Part shown: positions 1 to 6,938 of the stretch, piece by piece
Layout of the letters: every line of letters begins with the position of its first letter
How positions within the stretch are numbered: the first letter of the stretch is position 1
Origin: an uncultured Gemmatimonadota bacterium
Lineage (GTDB): Bacteria; Gemmatimonadota; Gemmatimonadetes; Gemmatimonadales; GWC2-71-9
Direction: 5' to 3'
Assembly (NCBI GenBank): GCA_946479805.1
Contig: CAMLHP010000018.1
Location: 1-24,768 of the forward strand
DNA: 24,768 bases
Notes under the pieces: generated by a model
What the model was told of the DNA's origin: nothing
Database searches by the model: none
The model's input: the letters and a program-made list of their open reading frames with translations, nothing else
Translations under genes and position numbers: made by a program

Positions 1-1
1 C

Positions 2-439
2 GCCGTCGCATTACTTCTGGCCGCCTGCTCGCTCGACGACTTCCGCAGCCGTCCCCTCAATCCGACCTTCGCCCGGGAGCTTGCCGTGAACGAAGACGAC
101 ATGACGACAACTGCAACCGGCCTCCGGTACCAGGATCTGGCCGAGGGAACCGGTTCCGAGGCCAGGGCAGGCAATTCCGTGTCCGTGCACTATACCGGCT
201 GGCTTACCGACGGCTCCAAGTTCGACAGCAGCCGGGATCGCGGCACACCGCTCACGTTCCAGCTTGGAGCAGGCCGCGTCATCCCGGGCTGGGAGGAGGG
301 CGTGGCCGGAATGAAGGTGGGCGGCAAGCGCAAGCTCGTGATTCCGTCTGATCTGGGCTACGGCACCAGGGGAGCACCGCCGGTCATCCCGCCCAACTCC
401 ACCCTGGTCTTCGACGTGGAGCTGCTGGAAATCCGCTAG
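2..439 (+). CDS. FKBP-type peptidyl-prolyl isomerase, lipoprotein (5' end outside window)
   Basis: The frame is open to the left edge, so the start lies upstream. The first visible residues end in a lipobox, LLLAAC, with the Cys codon at 26-28. This predicts a lipid-anchored envelope protein. An ATG or GTG start near 86-101 would remove this signal and is unlikely. The rest is one complete FKBP domain of about 100 residues. Conserved parts include [16 protein letters not shown], the VIPGWEEGV active-site segment, the [15 protein letters not shown] flap and the final FDVELLEI strand. FKBP enzymes isomerise Xaa-Pro bonds; a periplasmic role in folding envelope proteins is inferred from the lipobox. 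An OmpA-family lipoprotein follows on the same strand 114 nt later. Confidence 0.93.
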   Translation, partial: AVALLLAACSLDDFRSRPLNPTFARELAVNEDDMTTTATGLRYQDLAEGTGSEARAGNSVSVHYTGWLTDGSKFDSSRDRGTPLTFQLGAGRVIPGWEEGVAGMKVGGKRKLVIPSDLGYGTRGAPPVIPPNSTLVFDVELLEIR

Positions 440-553
440 GTGACCCTCCTCACAGCAGCGTCCGCCCCGGTCCAGCATGTTCGGTCACGTGCGTTGACGC
501 CGTCCGTGCAAGGCGGATCGGCGACTGATTTCCGCTGGTACCGAGGAGGATGT

Positions 554-1210
554 ATGCGGACGATGCCGCGTGGTGCGATGCTGGGAGCATTGGCGCTTGT
601 GATCGGGCTGGGTGCATGTGCACCCAAGGTGACCCGTGAGGAGTTCCAGAGCGAAGTCACGAAGATCCGCGACGAGATGCAGACGGGTGATCGCCAGCTG
701 GCCACTCGTATCGACTCGCTGAGCACACGCATGACCACTCTTGAGAGCGACCTCGCGGCGTTCCGGAGTGAGTACAACGTGAGCCTGGAAGAGATGCAGG
801 GGGCGCTGAAGTTCAACGTTCCGGTGCATTTCGAGTTTGCCAGCGCCGAGCTGCGCGCGGCCGACCGGCCGGTTCTCGACAGGTTTGCAGGCGTGGTGCG
901 GGAGCACTATCCCAACGCAGTGATTACGGTCGAGGGCTTCGCCGATCCAGCAGGGTCGCGGGCGTTCAACCAGCGGCTGGGGATGGACCGGGCCGAGAGC
1001 GTCAGGGGATACCTGGCCTCGAGCGGCGCGCTCGCGGATGCCAATATCAAGGCCGTCAGCTATGGTGAGGCTGCCAACCGCCAGGTAGCGCCGGGTGCCC
1101 AGGGTCCCGGGCCCGAGGGCATGGAGAACCGCCGGGTCGCGCTGGTGATCGACTACGCGTCGCCCGACGCAGCACCGATGACGGAATCAGAAGGAGTCTC
1201 ACTGCGCTAG
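554..1210 (+). CDS. OmpA/Pal-family peptidoglycan-binding lipoprotein with N-terminal coiled coil
   Basis: 218 residues. ATG at 554 is chosen because a strong ribosome site, GAGGAGGA, lies at 543-550 and the protein then opens with a lipoprotein signal ending GLGAC (Cys22). The frame is open further upstream, but that part does not look like protein. Residues ~25-85 are charged and heptad-like, as expected for a coiled coil. From ~87 an OmpA-C domain begins (FNVPVHFEFASAEL), followed by the peptidoglycan-binding helix NQRLGMDRAESVRGYL and the closing ENRRVALVIDY. The family tethers the outer membrane to peptidoglycan by binding diaminopimelate. The long coiled coil distinguishes it from plain Pal. 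It ends 20 nt before a strong hairpin terminator. Whether it is co-transcribed with the FKBP gene is not clear. Confidence 0.9.
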   Translation: MRTMPRGAMLGALALVIGLGACAPKVTREEFQSEVTKIRDEMQTGDRQLATRIDSLSTRMTTLESDLAAFRSEYNVSLEEMQGALKFNVPVHFEFASAELRAADRPVLDRFAGVVREHYPNAVITVEGFADPAGSRAFNQRLGMDRAESVRGYLASSGALADANIKAVSYGEAANRQVAPGAQGPGPEGMENRRVALVIDYASPDAAPMTESEGVSLR

Positions 1211-1230
1211 CCGTACCGAGACGGAGAAAC

Positions 1231-1258
1231 AAAACGCCCCGCGCATGCGGGGCGTTTT
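1231..1258. terminator. Bidirectional intrinsic terminator
   Basis: A perfect 12-bp stem (AAAACGCCCCGC / GCGGGGCGTTTT) with a GCAT loop. The A-rich and T-rich ends make it work in both directions. It lies 20 nt after the OmpA-family stop and 39 nt after the stop of the facing small gene, so it can serve both. Confidence 0.88.
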
Positions 1259-1297
1259 CCTTCCACTCAATTCGCTCGACACACCACTCTCCACTCG

Positions 1298-1618
1298 TTA
1301 CGGCACCACAACCGTCACTCGCCGGACCTCGGCCTCTCCCAGCCGAACCGCCCCCCGTGGTTCCACCTCGACCAGCACTGGACGCCCGGCAGCCGGCTGC
1401 CGGCTGCGGTACGGCATCGAGCCGACCGCGTGACCGTCCTGACGCTCCTTGTCGTCGACCGCCTCCACCGCCCCCAGCACATCGACTGCCTCAACGACAT
1501 TCACGGTAACGCCGACGGAACCCGCGGATTGCGAGTGCACTGACTCGGCCATGCCCAGCTGGGCCAGCAGTGCGCCGGCGCCAACCAATGACCTTCGGGA
1601 CCAACGCCGGCCACTCAC
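1298..1618 (-). CDS. Small secreted protein, unknown function
   Basis: About 106 residues from a GTG at 1616-1618, with a weak AGGA 7 nt upstream; a TTG at 1658-1660 is an alternative. The N-terminus looks like a signal peptide: RRWSRR, then the hydrophobic stretch LVGAGALLAQLGMAES, then a possible cut near VHSQS. The next segment (GSVGVTVNVVEAVDVLG) is a hydrophobic alternating strand. It recalls the start of the mature DUF4402 proteins encoded just to the right, but the body is too short for that domain. The C-terminus (EVRRVTVVVP) is also strand-like. I do not recognise a family. It faces the OmpA gene across the two-way terminator and is divergent from the pilin operon. It could be a remnant or an accessory of that locus; a non-coding stretch is possible. 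Confidence 0.45.
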   Translation of the reverse strand: MSGRRWSRRSLVGAGALLAQLGMAESVHSQSAGSVGVTVNVVEAVDVLGAVEAVDDKERQDGHAVGSMPYRSRQPAAGRPVLVEVEPRGAVRLGEAEVRRVTVVVP

Positions 1619-1660
1619 GTGCAGATCCTGTCGTTGTCGGTTCGTCCCACCTTCAAGCAA

Positions 1661-1948
1661 GAATCGTGGTCAAACATGAAACCGGCAAGGCTGGCGGCAA
1701 ACCGTTGGCATCACAGAGTTTGCATCAATTGGTCGTAAAGCACTCGGATTTTCAGAAAATGTCAAGGATTATGACAGCTGGTGTGTCGTTCCGATACATT
1801 GCGGCCTAACTGCTTACATGGCCGTGCCCCTCGCCGAGGCGTCAGATTCTTGACAGCGCCGAGAGATACGACAGAGTTGGCATTGCGGTTGCCTTGTGCT
1901 CCCCCGATCCGCGCTGTCTACTCTTTTCTCTCGCACAGGACCGGGCAC
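1661..1948 (+). promoter_or_regulatory. AT-rich leader region of the pilus operon
   Basis: 288 nt without a convincing gene between two divergent genes. It is visibly AT-richer than its surroundings; positions 1741-1800 are about 42% GC by direct count. A region of this kind normally holds promoters and regulator sites for both flanking genes. A TTGACA at 1850-1855 could be a -35 box, but no good -10 lies 16-18 nt downstream. An AGGA at 1937-1940 serves the pilin ATG at 1949. No specific operator or riboswitch could be supported. Confidence 0.4.
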
Positions 1949-2449
1949 ATGCGCACCACCTTCTCGATCGCGCTGGCACTCGTGGTTGCCGGCTCGCTGG
2001 CCGCGCCGGCTCAGGCGCAGAACAGCGGTAACATCTTCGCTACCGCCACCGTGCTGAGCTCGATCTCGGTGACCGGCAACAACCTCGACTTCGGAAACGT
2101 CGCCCAGGGTCAGGTCAAGACCGTGGCGCCGGACGCCGCGGGCGCCGGCAACTTCACCGTGCTCGGGCAGTCAGCAACGCCGGTGGTGCTTTCGTTCACC
2201 TCGCTGCCGGCCGACGTGAATCACGCGGGCCTGCCGCTGTCGGCGTGGCAGTACATGCACGACGACGTGAATTCGACCGGCGGCCTCAGCGCCGCGGCCA
2301 TTTCGGTCGGTTCCACCTTCACCGGCACGCTGGACGCAAGCGGCAACTACTACGTGTGGGTGGGGGCTACCCTCTCCGCGGGTGCCGCCGTTCCGGCCGG
2401 CTCGTACACCAGCACCACGCCGATCACCCTCCAGGTGGTCTACCAGTAA
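1949..2449 (+). CDS. DUF4402 pilin-like protein 1, probable major subunit
   Basis: 166 residues. The ATG at 1949 follows AGGA at 1937-1940 and starts a clean signal peptide cut after APAQAQ. The mature protein opens with ~21 residues before the LDFG motif, mostly alternating hydrophobics (NIFATATVLSSISV). It continues with a strand-rich domain and ends YYVWVGATLSAGAAVPAGSY and LQVVYQ, the DUF4402 pattern. A Tyr next to last at the C-terminus is typical of chaperone-usher pilins, as is the alternating N-terminal extension that serves as donor strand. There is no Cys. It is first in a run of pilin, pilin, pilin, chaperone and usher. It is followed by a stable hairpin, which fits a highly expressed major subunit, but that is inference. 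Confidence 0.83.
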   Translation: MRTTFSIALALVVAGSLAAPAQAQNSGNIFATATVLSSISVTGNNLDFGNVAQGQVKTVAPDAAGAGNFTVLGQSATPVVLSFTSLPADVNHAGLPLSAWQYMHDDVNSTGGLSAAAISVGSTFTGTLDASGNYYVWVGATLSAGAAVPAGSYTSTTPITLQVVYQ

Positions 2450-2462
2450 GCCAGAACAGGTG

Positions 2463-2495
2463 GCCGGAGGCCGCGGCAACAGCCGCGCCTCCGGC
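2463..2495 (+). promoter_or_regulatory. Stable intergenic hairpin after pilin 1
   Basis: GCCGGAGG (2463-2470), one bulged C, CGCGGC, loop AACA, GCCGCG and CCTCCGGC (2488-2495) form a 14-bp GC-only stem with a single bulge. No T-run follows, so it is not a classical terminator. It lies 13 nt after the pilin 1 stop and 20 nt before pilin 2. It could protect the upstream message from 3' decay or partly stop transcription, giving more pilin 1 than pilin 2. The structure is seen; the role is inferred. Confidence 0.6.
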
Positions 2496-2515
2496 GCCCA
2501 ATCTCCCTTGATCAG

Positions 2516-3001
2516 ATGCTGCTTCGGCCCGTCGCCACGGCGCTGCTGCTGGTTGCCGCCTCCGCTGGCAGCTCGGCCGAGGCACAGAGTGTGGGGTCCG
2601 CGCTGGTCCAGCTGACGCTCCTTCCCTCGCTGACCGTGACCGGACAGCGGGATCTCGAGTTCGGCTCAGTGCCCGCTTTCAGCTCCACCACTGTCCTGGC
2701 GCGCGATGGAGGCCGGTTCAACATCCAGGGGCAGGGCAACGCCCCGGTGCTGGTACAGTTGACCCAGCTGCCGGCCACCCTCGCGCCCAATCTCGCTCTC
2801 GGAACCTGGACCGGGCTGCATGGCGCCAACCCCGGCGCCGGAAGCGCCACGTCGTTCACGCCAGCGGCCGGCGGCTCGCTCTCCGTGGTCCTCCACGGTA
2901 CGGGTCGCTATTTCCTCTGGCTGGGGGCCACGCTGACGGCCACCGGAGCACCGCCTGGCCCGCACAGCGCCCCGATTGTCATCACCGTCGGGTACAACTG
3001 A
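2516..3001 (+). CDS. DUF4402 pilin-like protein 2
   Basis: 161 residues from the ATG at 2516, with a poor ribosome site just upstream. The signal peptide (MLLRPVATALLLVAASAGSS) is cut near AEAQ. The mature N-terminus SVGSALVQLTLLPSLTVTG alternates hydrophobic residues and precedes LEFGSV, matching pilin 1. The C-terminal part contains YFLWLGATLTATGAPPGPHS and ends VITVGYN. The Tyr next to last and the Gly 14 from the end match the chaperone-recognition signature of chaperone-usher subunits. There is no Cys. Divergence from pilin 1 is large outside these motifs, so it is probably a minor subunit rather than a duplicate. It sits between the hairpin and pilin 3 in the same operon. Confidence 0.82.
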   Translation: MLLRPVATALLLVAASAGSSAEAQSVGSALVQLTLLPSLTVTGQRDLEFGSVPAFSSTTVLARDGGRFNIQGQGNAPVLVQLTQLPATLAPNLALGTWTGLHGANPGAGSATSFTPAAGGSLSVVLHGTGRYFLWLGATLTATGAPPGPHSAPIVITVGYN

Positions 3002-3057
3002 CGTGCGTCGTCGCGTAGATTCCCTGCGTTCCCAGTCCATCAGAGATCCGGAGCGTC

Positions 3058-3537
3058 ATGCGAACCGCACTTTCGCTGCTCGCCTTGGGCTGCCTGTGCT
3101 TCCAGGCCCGCCCTGCGGCTGCCCAGGCCCACGGGGGTCGGCCCATCAGGGTGCTGGGCGTCCGGGGCCTCACCTTCGGGATCCTTATTGCCGGCGCGCC
3201 AACTTCGGTGCTGCGCACCGACCCGGCCCGCTCGGGGCAGTTCGACTTGACCGCGCAGAATGGTGACGTGGTGCTGGTGAGCTTCTCGCTGCCGTCGGCC
3301 ATGACGGGACCGGGCGGCGCTTCGCTCCCGCTGGCCTTCTCCGGCACCGACGCCGGCTTCTCGCAGGAGCAGACCGTCGGCGACCAGGTGGCGTTCGACC
3401 CGCGCACGACCTACACGGCCGCCATGTCAAGGCGGGGCAGGGCCTCGATCTTCCTCGGCGGCACGGCGATGCCGGCTTTCAACCAGTCGCCGGGCGACTA
3501 CTCCGGCACCATAACCCTCACGATCGCGTACCCGTGA
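3058..3537 (+). CDS. DUF4402 pilin-like protein 3, possible terminal subunit
   Basis: 159 residues from the ATG at 3058, with GGAG nearby upstream. The signal peptide is cut near AAAQA. The domain shows GLTFGILIAG (the LDFG-like motif), GRASIFLGGTA and an ending TITLTIAYP with Tyr next to last and Gly 14 from the end. Only ~13 residues lie between the likely cut and LTFG, against ~21-22 in the other two. The alternating hydrophobic donor segment appears to be missing. In chaperone-usher pili, subunits without a donor extension sit at an end, most often the tip. The stop overlaps the chaperone GTG by 4 nt, so translation is probably coupled. Confidence 0.78.
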   Translation: MRTALSLLALGCLCFQARPAAAQAHGGRPIRVLGVRGLTFGILIAGAPTSVLRTDPARSGQFDLTAQNGDVVLVSFSLPSAMTGPGGASLPLAFSGTDAGFSQEQTVGDQVAFDPRTTYTAAMSRRGRASIFLGGTAMPAFNQSPGDYSGTITLTIAYP

Positions 3538-4364
3538 ACCGACTCTGCCTTGCGATGTTGCTGACTGCGGCGTGTTTTTCCGCCCTCGAGGCGCAGGGAG
3601 TGCTGGTTGCACCCACTTCAATTTTCATCGAAGGCCGCTCCCGTTCCGCCACGGTACTGCTGGTAAATCCGAACGATGAGCCGGCCGAGATCGAGCTCTC
3701 CGTGACTTATGGCTACACGGTCACCGACAGCGCCGGGAGCTTCTCGCTATGGACGTCGGATGCTCCCGACTCGACCCAGCCTTCGGCGGCCGGGTGGATC
3801 AGGATCTTTCCCCGCCGGGTCGCGATCGAACCCAGGGCCCAGCAGTTGGTGCGCCTCCTTGTCTCGCCCCCGGCAGGCCTGCCTGACGGCGAGTACTGGG
3901 CCCGACTGGTGGTGCTGGCGCGCGGCGGCAAGCTGGCGGTGGAAGCGTCCACCGATTCCGGCAGCGTGAACGTGGGACTGGCGGTCGAAGTGCGCACCAT
4001 CCTTCCGGTGCTTTACCGCAGCGGCCAGGTCAGTACTGGTGCCGCCATCCAGGCGCTCGCCGCTGAGCCATCGCACGACTCCCTGACTGTTCGTGCAAGG
4101 CTCCGCCGGGATGGCGGCGCCGCAGCGCTGGGCAGCTTTCGTGCGCTCGTTGTGGATTCCACTGGTGCCGAACGCGGCCGGGCCGAGCTGCCAGTGTCGG
4201 TGTACGCCCCTATCGAACCCAGGATCTCGCTTCCCGTGGACTCTCTCCCGGGCGGCCGCTATCTGGTGCGGATGGAGTTCGTGGCGGAACGTTCCGACCT
4301 TCCGCCCGATGCGCTGCTGCGGTTTCCCGCCGTCCGTGACTCGCTCTTCGTAACCCTGCCCTGA
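3534..4364 (+). CDS. PapD-like periplasmic pilus chaperone
   Basis: 276 residues from a GTG that overlaps the pilin 3 stop (GTGA at 3534-3537). The signal peptide ends near SALEAQ. The first Ig-like domain shows VLVAPTSIFIEGRSRSATVL, VNPNDEPAEIEL, RIFPRRVAIEPRAQQLVRLL and LPDGEYWARLVV. These match PapD-type features: the first strand, the N-containing turn, the 'P...v.l.P...Q.vRl' strand and the 'lP.geyw.rl' strand. The segment VRTILPVLYRSG corresponds to the conserved interdomain 'ip..lfyRp' strand. A second beta domain follows. Such chaperones complete the fold of pilins in the periplasm by lending a strand and deliver them to the usher. At ~255 mature residues it is slightly long for the family. 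Confidence 0.82.
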   Translation: MNRLCLAMLLTAACFSALEAQGVLVAPTSIFIEGRSRSATVLLVNPNDEPAEIELSVTYGYTVTDSAGSFSLWTSDAPDSTQPSAAGWIRIFPRRVAIEPRAQQLVRLLVSPPAGLPDGEYWARLVVLARGGKLAVEASTDSGSVNVGLAVEVRTILPVLYRSGQVSTGAAIQALAAEPSHDSLTVRARLRRDGGAAALGSFRALVVDSTGAERGRAELPVSVYAPIEPRISLPVDSLPGGRYLVRMEFVAERSDLPPDALLRFPAVRDSLFVTLP

Positions 4365-4365
4365 C

Positions 4366-6930
4366 ATGAGCCGGCAGGCGGCCCGGGCGCGCTGCGCACG
4401 ATTGGCTGTCGCACTGGCCGCGTTCGTCGCCAGCTCGAGTGAGACACTCCGCGCACAGCAGGTTCCCGAAGCAGCCCTGGTCCAGCTCCAGATCGGCCGC
4501 CTCGCCGCCCGGACCGTACCCGCATACCGGGTGGGTGACGTCGCGCTGATCCCGCTGGGACAGTTCCTTGACCTCGCCGAGGTGAGGATCGTGCGCTCGG
4601 CGCCGGGGTTCATCTCGGCTCGCATGCCGCAGGGCTCCGGCATCGAGGTCGATGCGTCGCTGCTCCGCGCCAGGGCAGGCAGTCACTCCGTCGCACTCGA
4701 CAGCGCGACGCTCATCGTGGATGGCGCGGAGCTGTACCTGGCCACCGGGGTGCTGGAACTGTTGCTGGATCTCGAGTTCAAGGCTGACTGGAGCAACCTC
4801 GAGGTAACAGTGCGAAACCCCGAGGGGTTGCCAGTGGCCGACCGGCTCCGGCGCGAGGCAGCCCAGACCGCCCTGCTTCGGGGCGGGACCGCAATAACTC
4901 CCGACGTGTTCATTCCTCCGGATCGATCCCGGCTGGGCGGTTTTGTCCTGGACTACAGCTTCTTCTCGCCCAGTGACGATCCCATCGAGGGGAGTTCATA
5001 TACCCTTGGTGCCGGACTGGACCTGCTGGGTGGTTCACTCGAACTGGGCGCCCGGAGCGACGGGCCAGCCTCCAGCGGCGACGTGCGACTCGATGCGTCG
5101 TGGCTCGGTGTCTGGCGACGAAGCCAGTACCTCCGCCAGCTCCGCCTGGGCGACGGGCTGGGCACCGGACCTCGCGCCCGCACCATCCGCGGCGGCAGCG
5201 TGACCAACGCCCCCTACGTGCGGCCTTCGCTGCAGGCTGACGTGGTGTATGCAGGCCGGCTGTCTGACGGATGGGAGGTTGAGGCCTGGCGGAATGGAAT
5301 GCTGCTCGGCATCGACTCGACCGGAGCCGATGGTGGTTTCGGCATTGCGTTGCCGGTGGTCTACGGCGAAAACCCGGTGGACTTCATCGCCTACGGTCCC
5401 TTCGGCGAGCGGCGTCAGTTCAGCCGCAAGTACCTCGTTCCGCTGGCTCTGCTTCCTGCGCGCCAGTTCGAATACGGACTTGCCGCTGGTGACTGCCGCA
5501 TCGATCCCTGCGACGCGACGCTCAATGCGGACCTGCGCTACGGCGTGTCGGAGCGATGGACCTTCGGAGCCGGCATTGACCGATTCTGGCGCGATTCCCT
5601 GGCCGACCGGACCCATCCCTACTTCGACGCCGTGGGCATCCTGGGCAACGCCTGGACCGCCGAAGCCGGCGTCGTTGCGGAAGGCTTTCTTCGCGGGCGC
5701 CTGGGCTACGAGCCGACGCTCGATCTCAGGTTGAGTGCGGAGGCGATCCGTTTCTCGCGGGCCCGCGATAACCAGCTCCTCAATCCGCTCGCGCGCGAGG
5801 AACAGTACCAGCTGGCGGCGTTCTGGCGGCCAGACCGCCGCCGGGGATTCCTGTTCGTCGAGGGGAGGCTGGAGCACGCAACCACCACGGCTGGTTCCAG
5901 CTGGCGCGCGCGAGGCGGGCTGTCGGCCCAGCTCGGTCGGGTGCGGGCCGCGCCCTATGCGCGGCTGGATCGCCAGCAGGAGGCTGGCGGCAGCATTACC
6001 CGAGGCTTCGGGGGGATCGAGCTCTTCGCCACTCCTGGTTCAGGACTTGGTGGTGCGCTCCGGCACGTCTGGCTGCGCGCCGCGTACGAGGGCCGCAACC
6101 TGCTGACGCCTGAGTTTGCGTCATTCACAGTCGCGCGACCGATCGGTGCCGGATTCAGGGCCGAGGCTGGTGCCTTGTGGCTGAGGGGCAGCAGCCGGCC
6201 CACCTGGACGTTCTCGCTCGCCACTTCGCTCCCGACACTCCGCGCGCTGACGCTGATGACTGCGCCTGCGGCCGGTCCTGCGACTGCGACCCAGTACGTG
6301 CAGGGTTCGGTGCTCTATGACCGGGCCCGCGGGGGGCTGGCTTTCACTGCCGGACCCTCGCTGCAGAGGGGAGGCATCGCGGGCCGGGTGTTCCTCGACC
6401 AGAATGGCAATGGTGTCCGCGACGAGGGCGAGCCCGGCCTCCCCAACGTGCGGGTCCAGGTGGGAGTGGCCGCGTCGTATTCCGATTCACTTGGCTGGTA
6501 CCGGGCGCTGGATGTGGTGCCATTCGAGAGCGTGCTGGTGCGGGCTGACTCGCTCAGCTTCGAATCGCCGCTCTGGGTGGCGGGCTATGGCCTGGCCGCG
6601 GTGGTGCCCGCGCCCAACCGGCTCACCGTGGTGGATGTGCCGCTGCTCATGGGAACCGTGCTCGAGGGATCGGTTTCGTTCGCAGACGGCTCTGCCGCAG
6701 GCGGCGTATCACTGGAACTCGCCAGCGGCAAGCGGCGGCTCCGCTCCACGACCTTTACTGACGGAACCTTCTACCTGATGGGTGTGACGCCAGGCAACTG
6801 GACCATCGGTGTCGCCCGCCGCAGCGCAGACGCGCTTGGGGCGGACGCCGTGCCGGTGACGATCGACGTGCCCCGGGACGGCGGCGCGCTGCCATCGGTG
6901 CAGCTACGTCTCATCCCCAGTGATCCCTGA
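4366..6930 (+). CDS. Usher-like outer-membrane pilus assembly protein (divergent)
   Basis: 854 residues, starting 1 nt after the chaperone stop. A signal peptide ends near LRAQQ. Residues ~35-145 form a small domain (VPAYRVGDVALIPLGQFLDL ... EGLPVADRLRREAA) unlike the usual PapC N-terminal domain. It recalls copper-amine-oxidase-N-like folds. Residues ~160-660 are rich in amphipathic strands, as in a beta-barrel. Inside lies a plug-like stretch: VEAWRNGMLLGI (~305), GFGIALPVVYGENPVDFIAY, RKYLVPLALLP and FEYGLAAGDCR (368-378). This parallels the FimD plug pattern NG, FxI, VPxxLL, Y.l.aG.yR. Cys377 and Cys382 may pair. Two C-terminal beta-sandwich domains follow: an SdrD-B-like one from ~669 (GRVFLDQNGNGVRDEGEPG) and a carboxypeptidase-regulatory-like one. 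An outer-membrane secretion role is inferred from these features and gene order. Confidence 0.78.
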   Translation: MSRQAARARCARLAVALAAFVASSSETLRAQQVPEAALVQLQIGRLAARTVPAYRVGDVALIPLGQFLDLAEVRIVRSAPGFISARMPQGSGIEVDASLLRARAGSHSVALDSATLIVDGAELYLATGVLELLLDLEFKADWSNLEVTVRNPEGLPVADRLRREAAQTALLRGGTAITPDVFIPPDRSRLGGFVLDYSFFSPSDDPIEGSSYTLGAGLDLLGGSLELGARSDGPASSGDVRLDASWLGVWRRSQYLRQLRLGDGLGTGPRARTIRGGSVTNAPYVRPSLQADVVYAGRLSDGWEVEAWRNGMLLGIDSTGADGGFGIALPVVYGENPVDFIAYGPFGERRQFSRKYLVPLALLPARQFEYGLAAGDCRIDPCDATLNADLRYGVSERWTFGAGIDRFWRDSLADRTHPYFDAVGILGNAWTAEAGVVAEGFLRGRLGYEPTLDLRLSAEAIRFSRARDNQLLNPLAREEQYQLAAFWRPDRRRGFLFVEGRLEHATTTAGSSWRARGGLSAQLGRVRAAPYARLDRQQEAGGSITRGFGGIELFATPGSGLGGALRHVWLRAAYEGRNLLTPEFASFTVARPIGAGFRAEAGALWLRGSSRPTWTFSLATSLPTLRALTLMTAPAAGPATATQYVQGSVLYDRARGGLAFTAGPSLQRGGIAGRVFLDQNGNGVRDEGEPGLPNVRVQVGVAASYSDSLGWYRALDVVPFESVLVRADSLSFESPLWVAGYGLAAVVPAPNRLTVVDVPLLMGTVLEGSVSFADGSAAGGVSLELASGKRRLRSTTFTDGTFYLMGVTPGNWTIGVARRSADALGADAVPVTIDVPRDGGALPSVQLRLIPSDP

Positions 6931-6938
6931 CCCCTGCC

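Noticed and set aside
1245..1679. Two + strand open frames rich in Ser/Thr/Pro
   Set aside because: No signal or domain features, no ribosome sites, and they oppose the more protein-like - strand frame at 1298-1618; the first also starts inside the terminator.
1713..1733. Sigma-54-like promoter TTGGCA ... TTTGCA
   Set aside because: The GG-to-GC spacing is 15 nt, whereas sigma-54 promoters need 12; no alternative pair with correct spacing was found.
1681..1735. Possible cyclic-di-GMP-I (GEMM) riboswitch upstream of the pilins, because of a GGCAAACC-like stretch
   Set aside because: The GGCAAACC core is present by chance: the following GGGACGCAAAGCC segment, the tetraloop receptor and the GTTACCG-type closing part are absent on both strands.
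1850..1878. Sigma-70 promoter with TTGACA at 1850-1855
   Set aside because: The hexamer at the right distance (1873-1878, AGAGTT) is not a -10 box, so only half a promoter is present.
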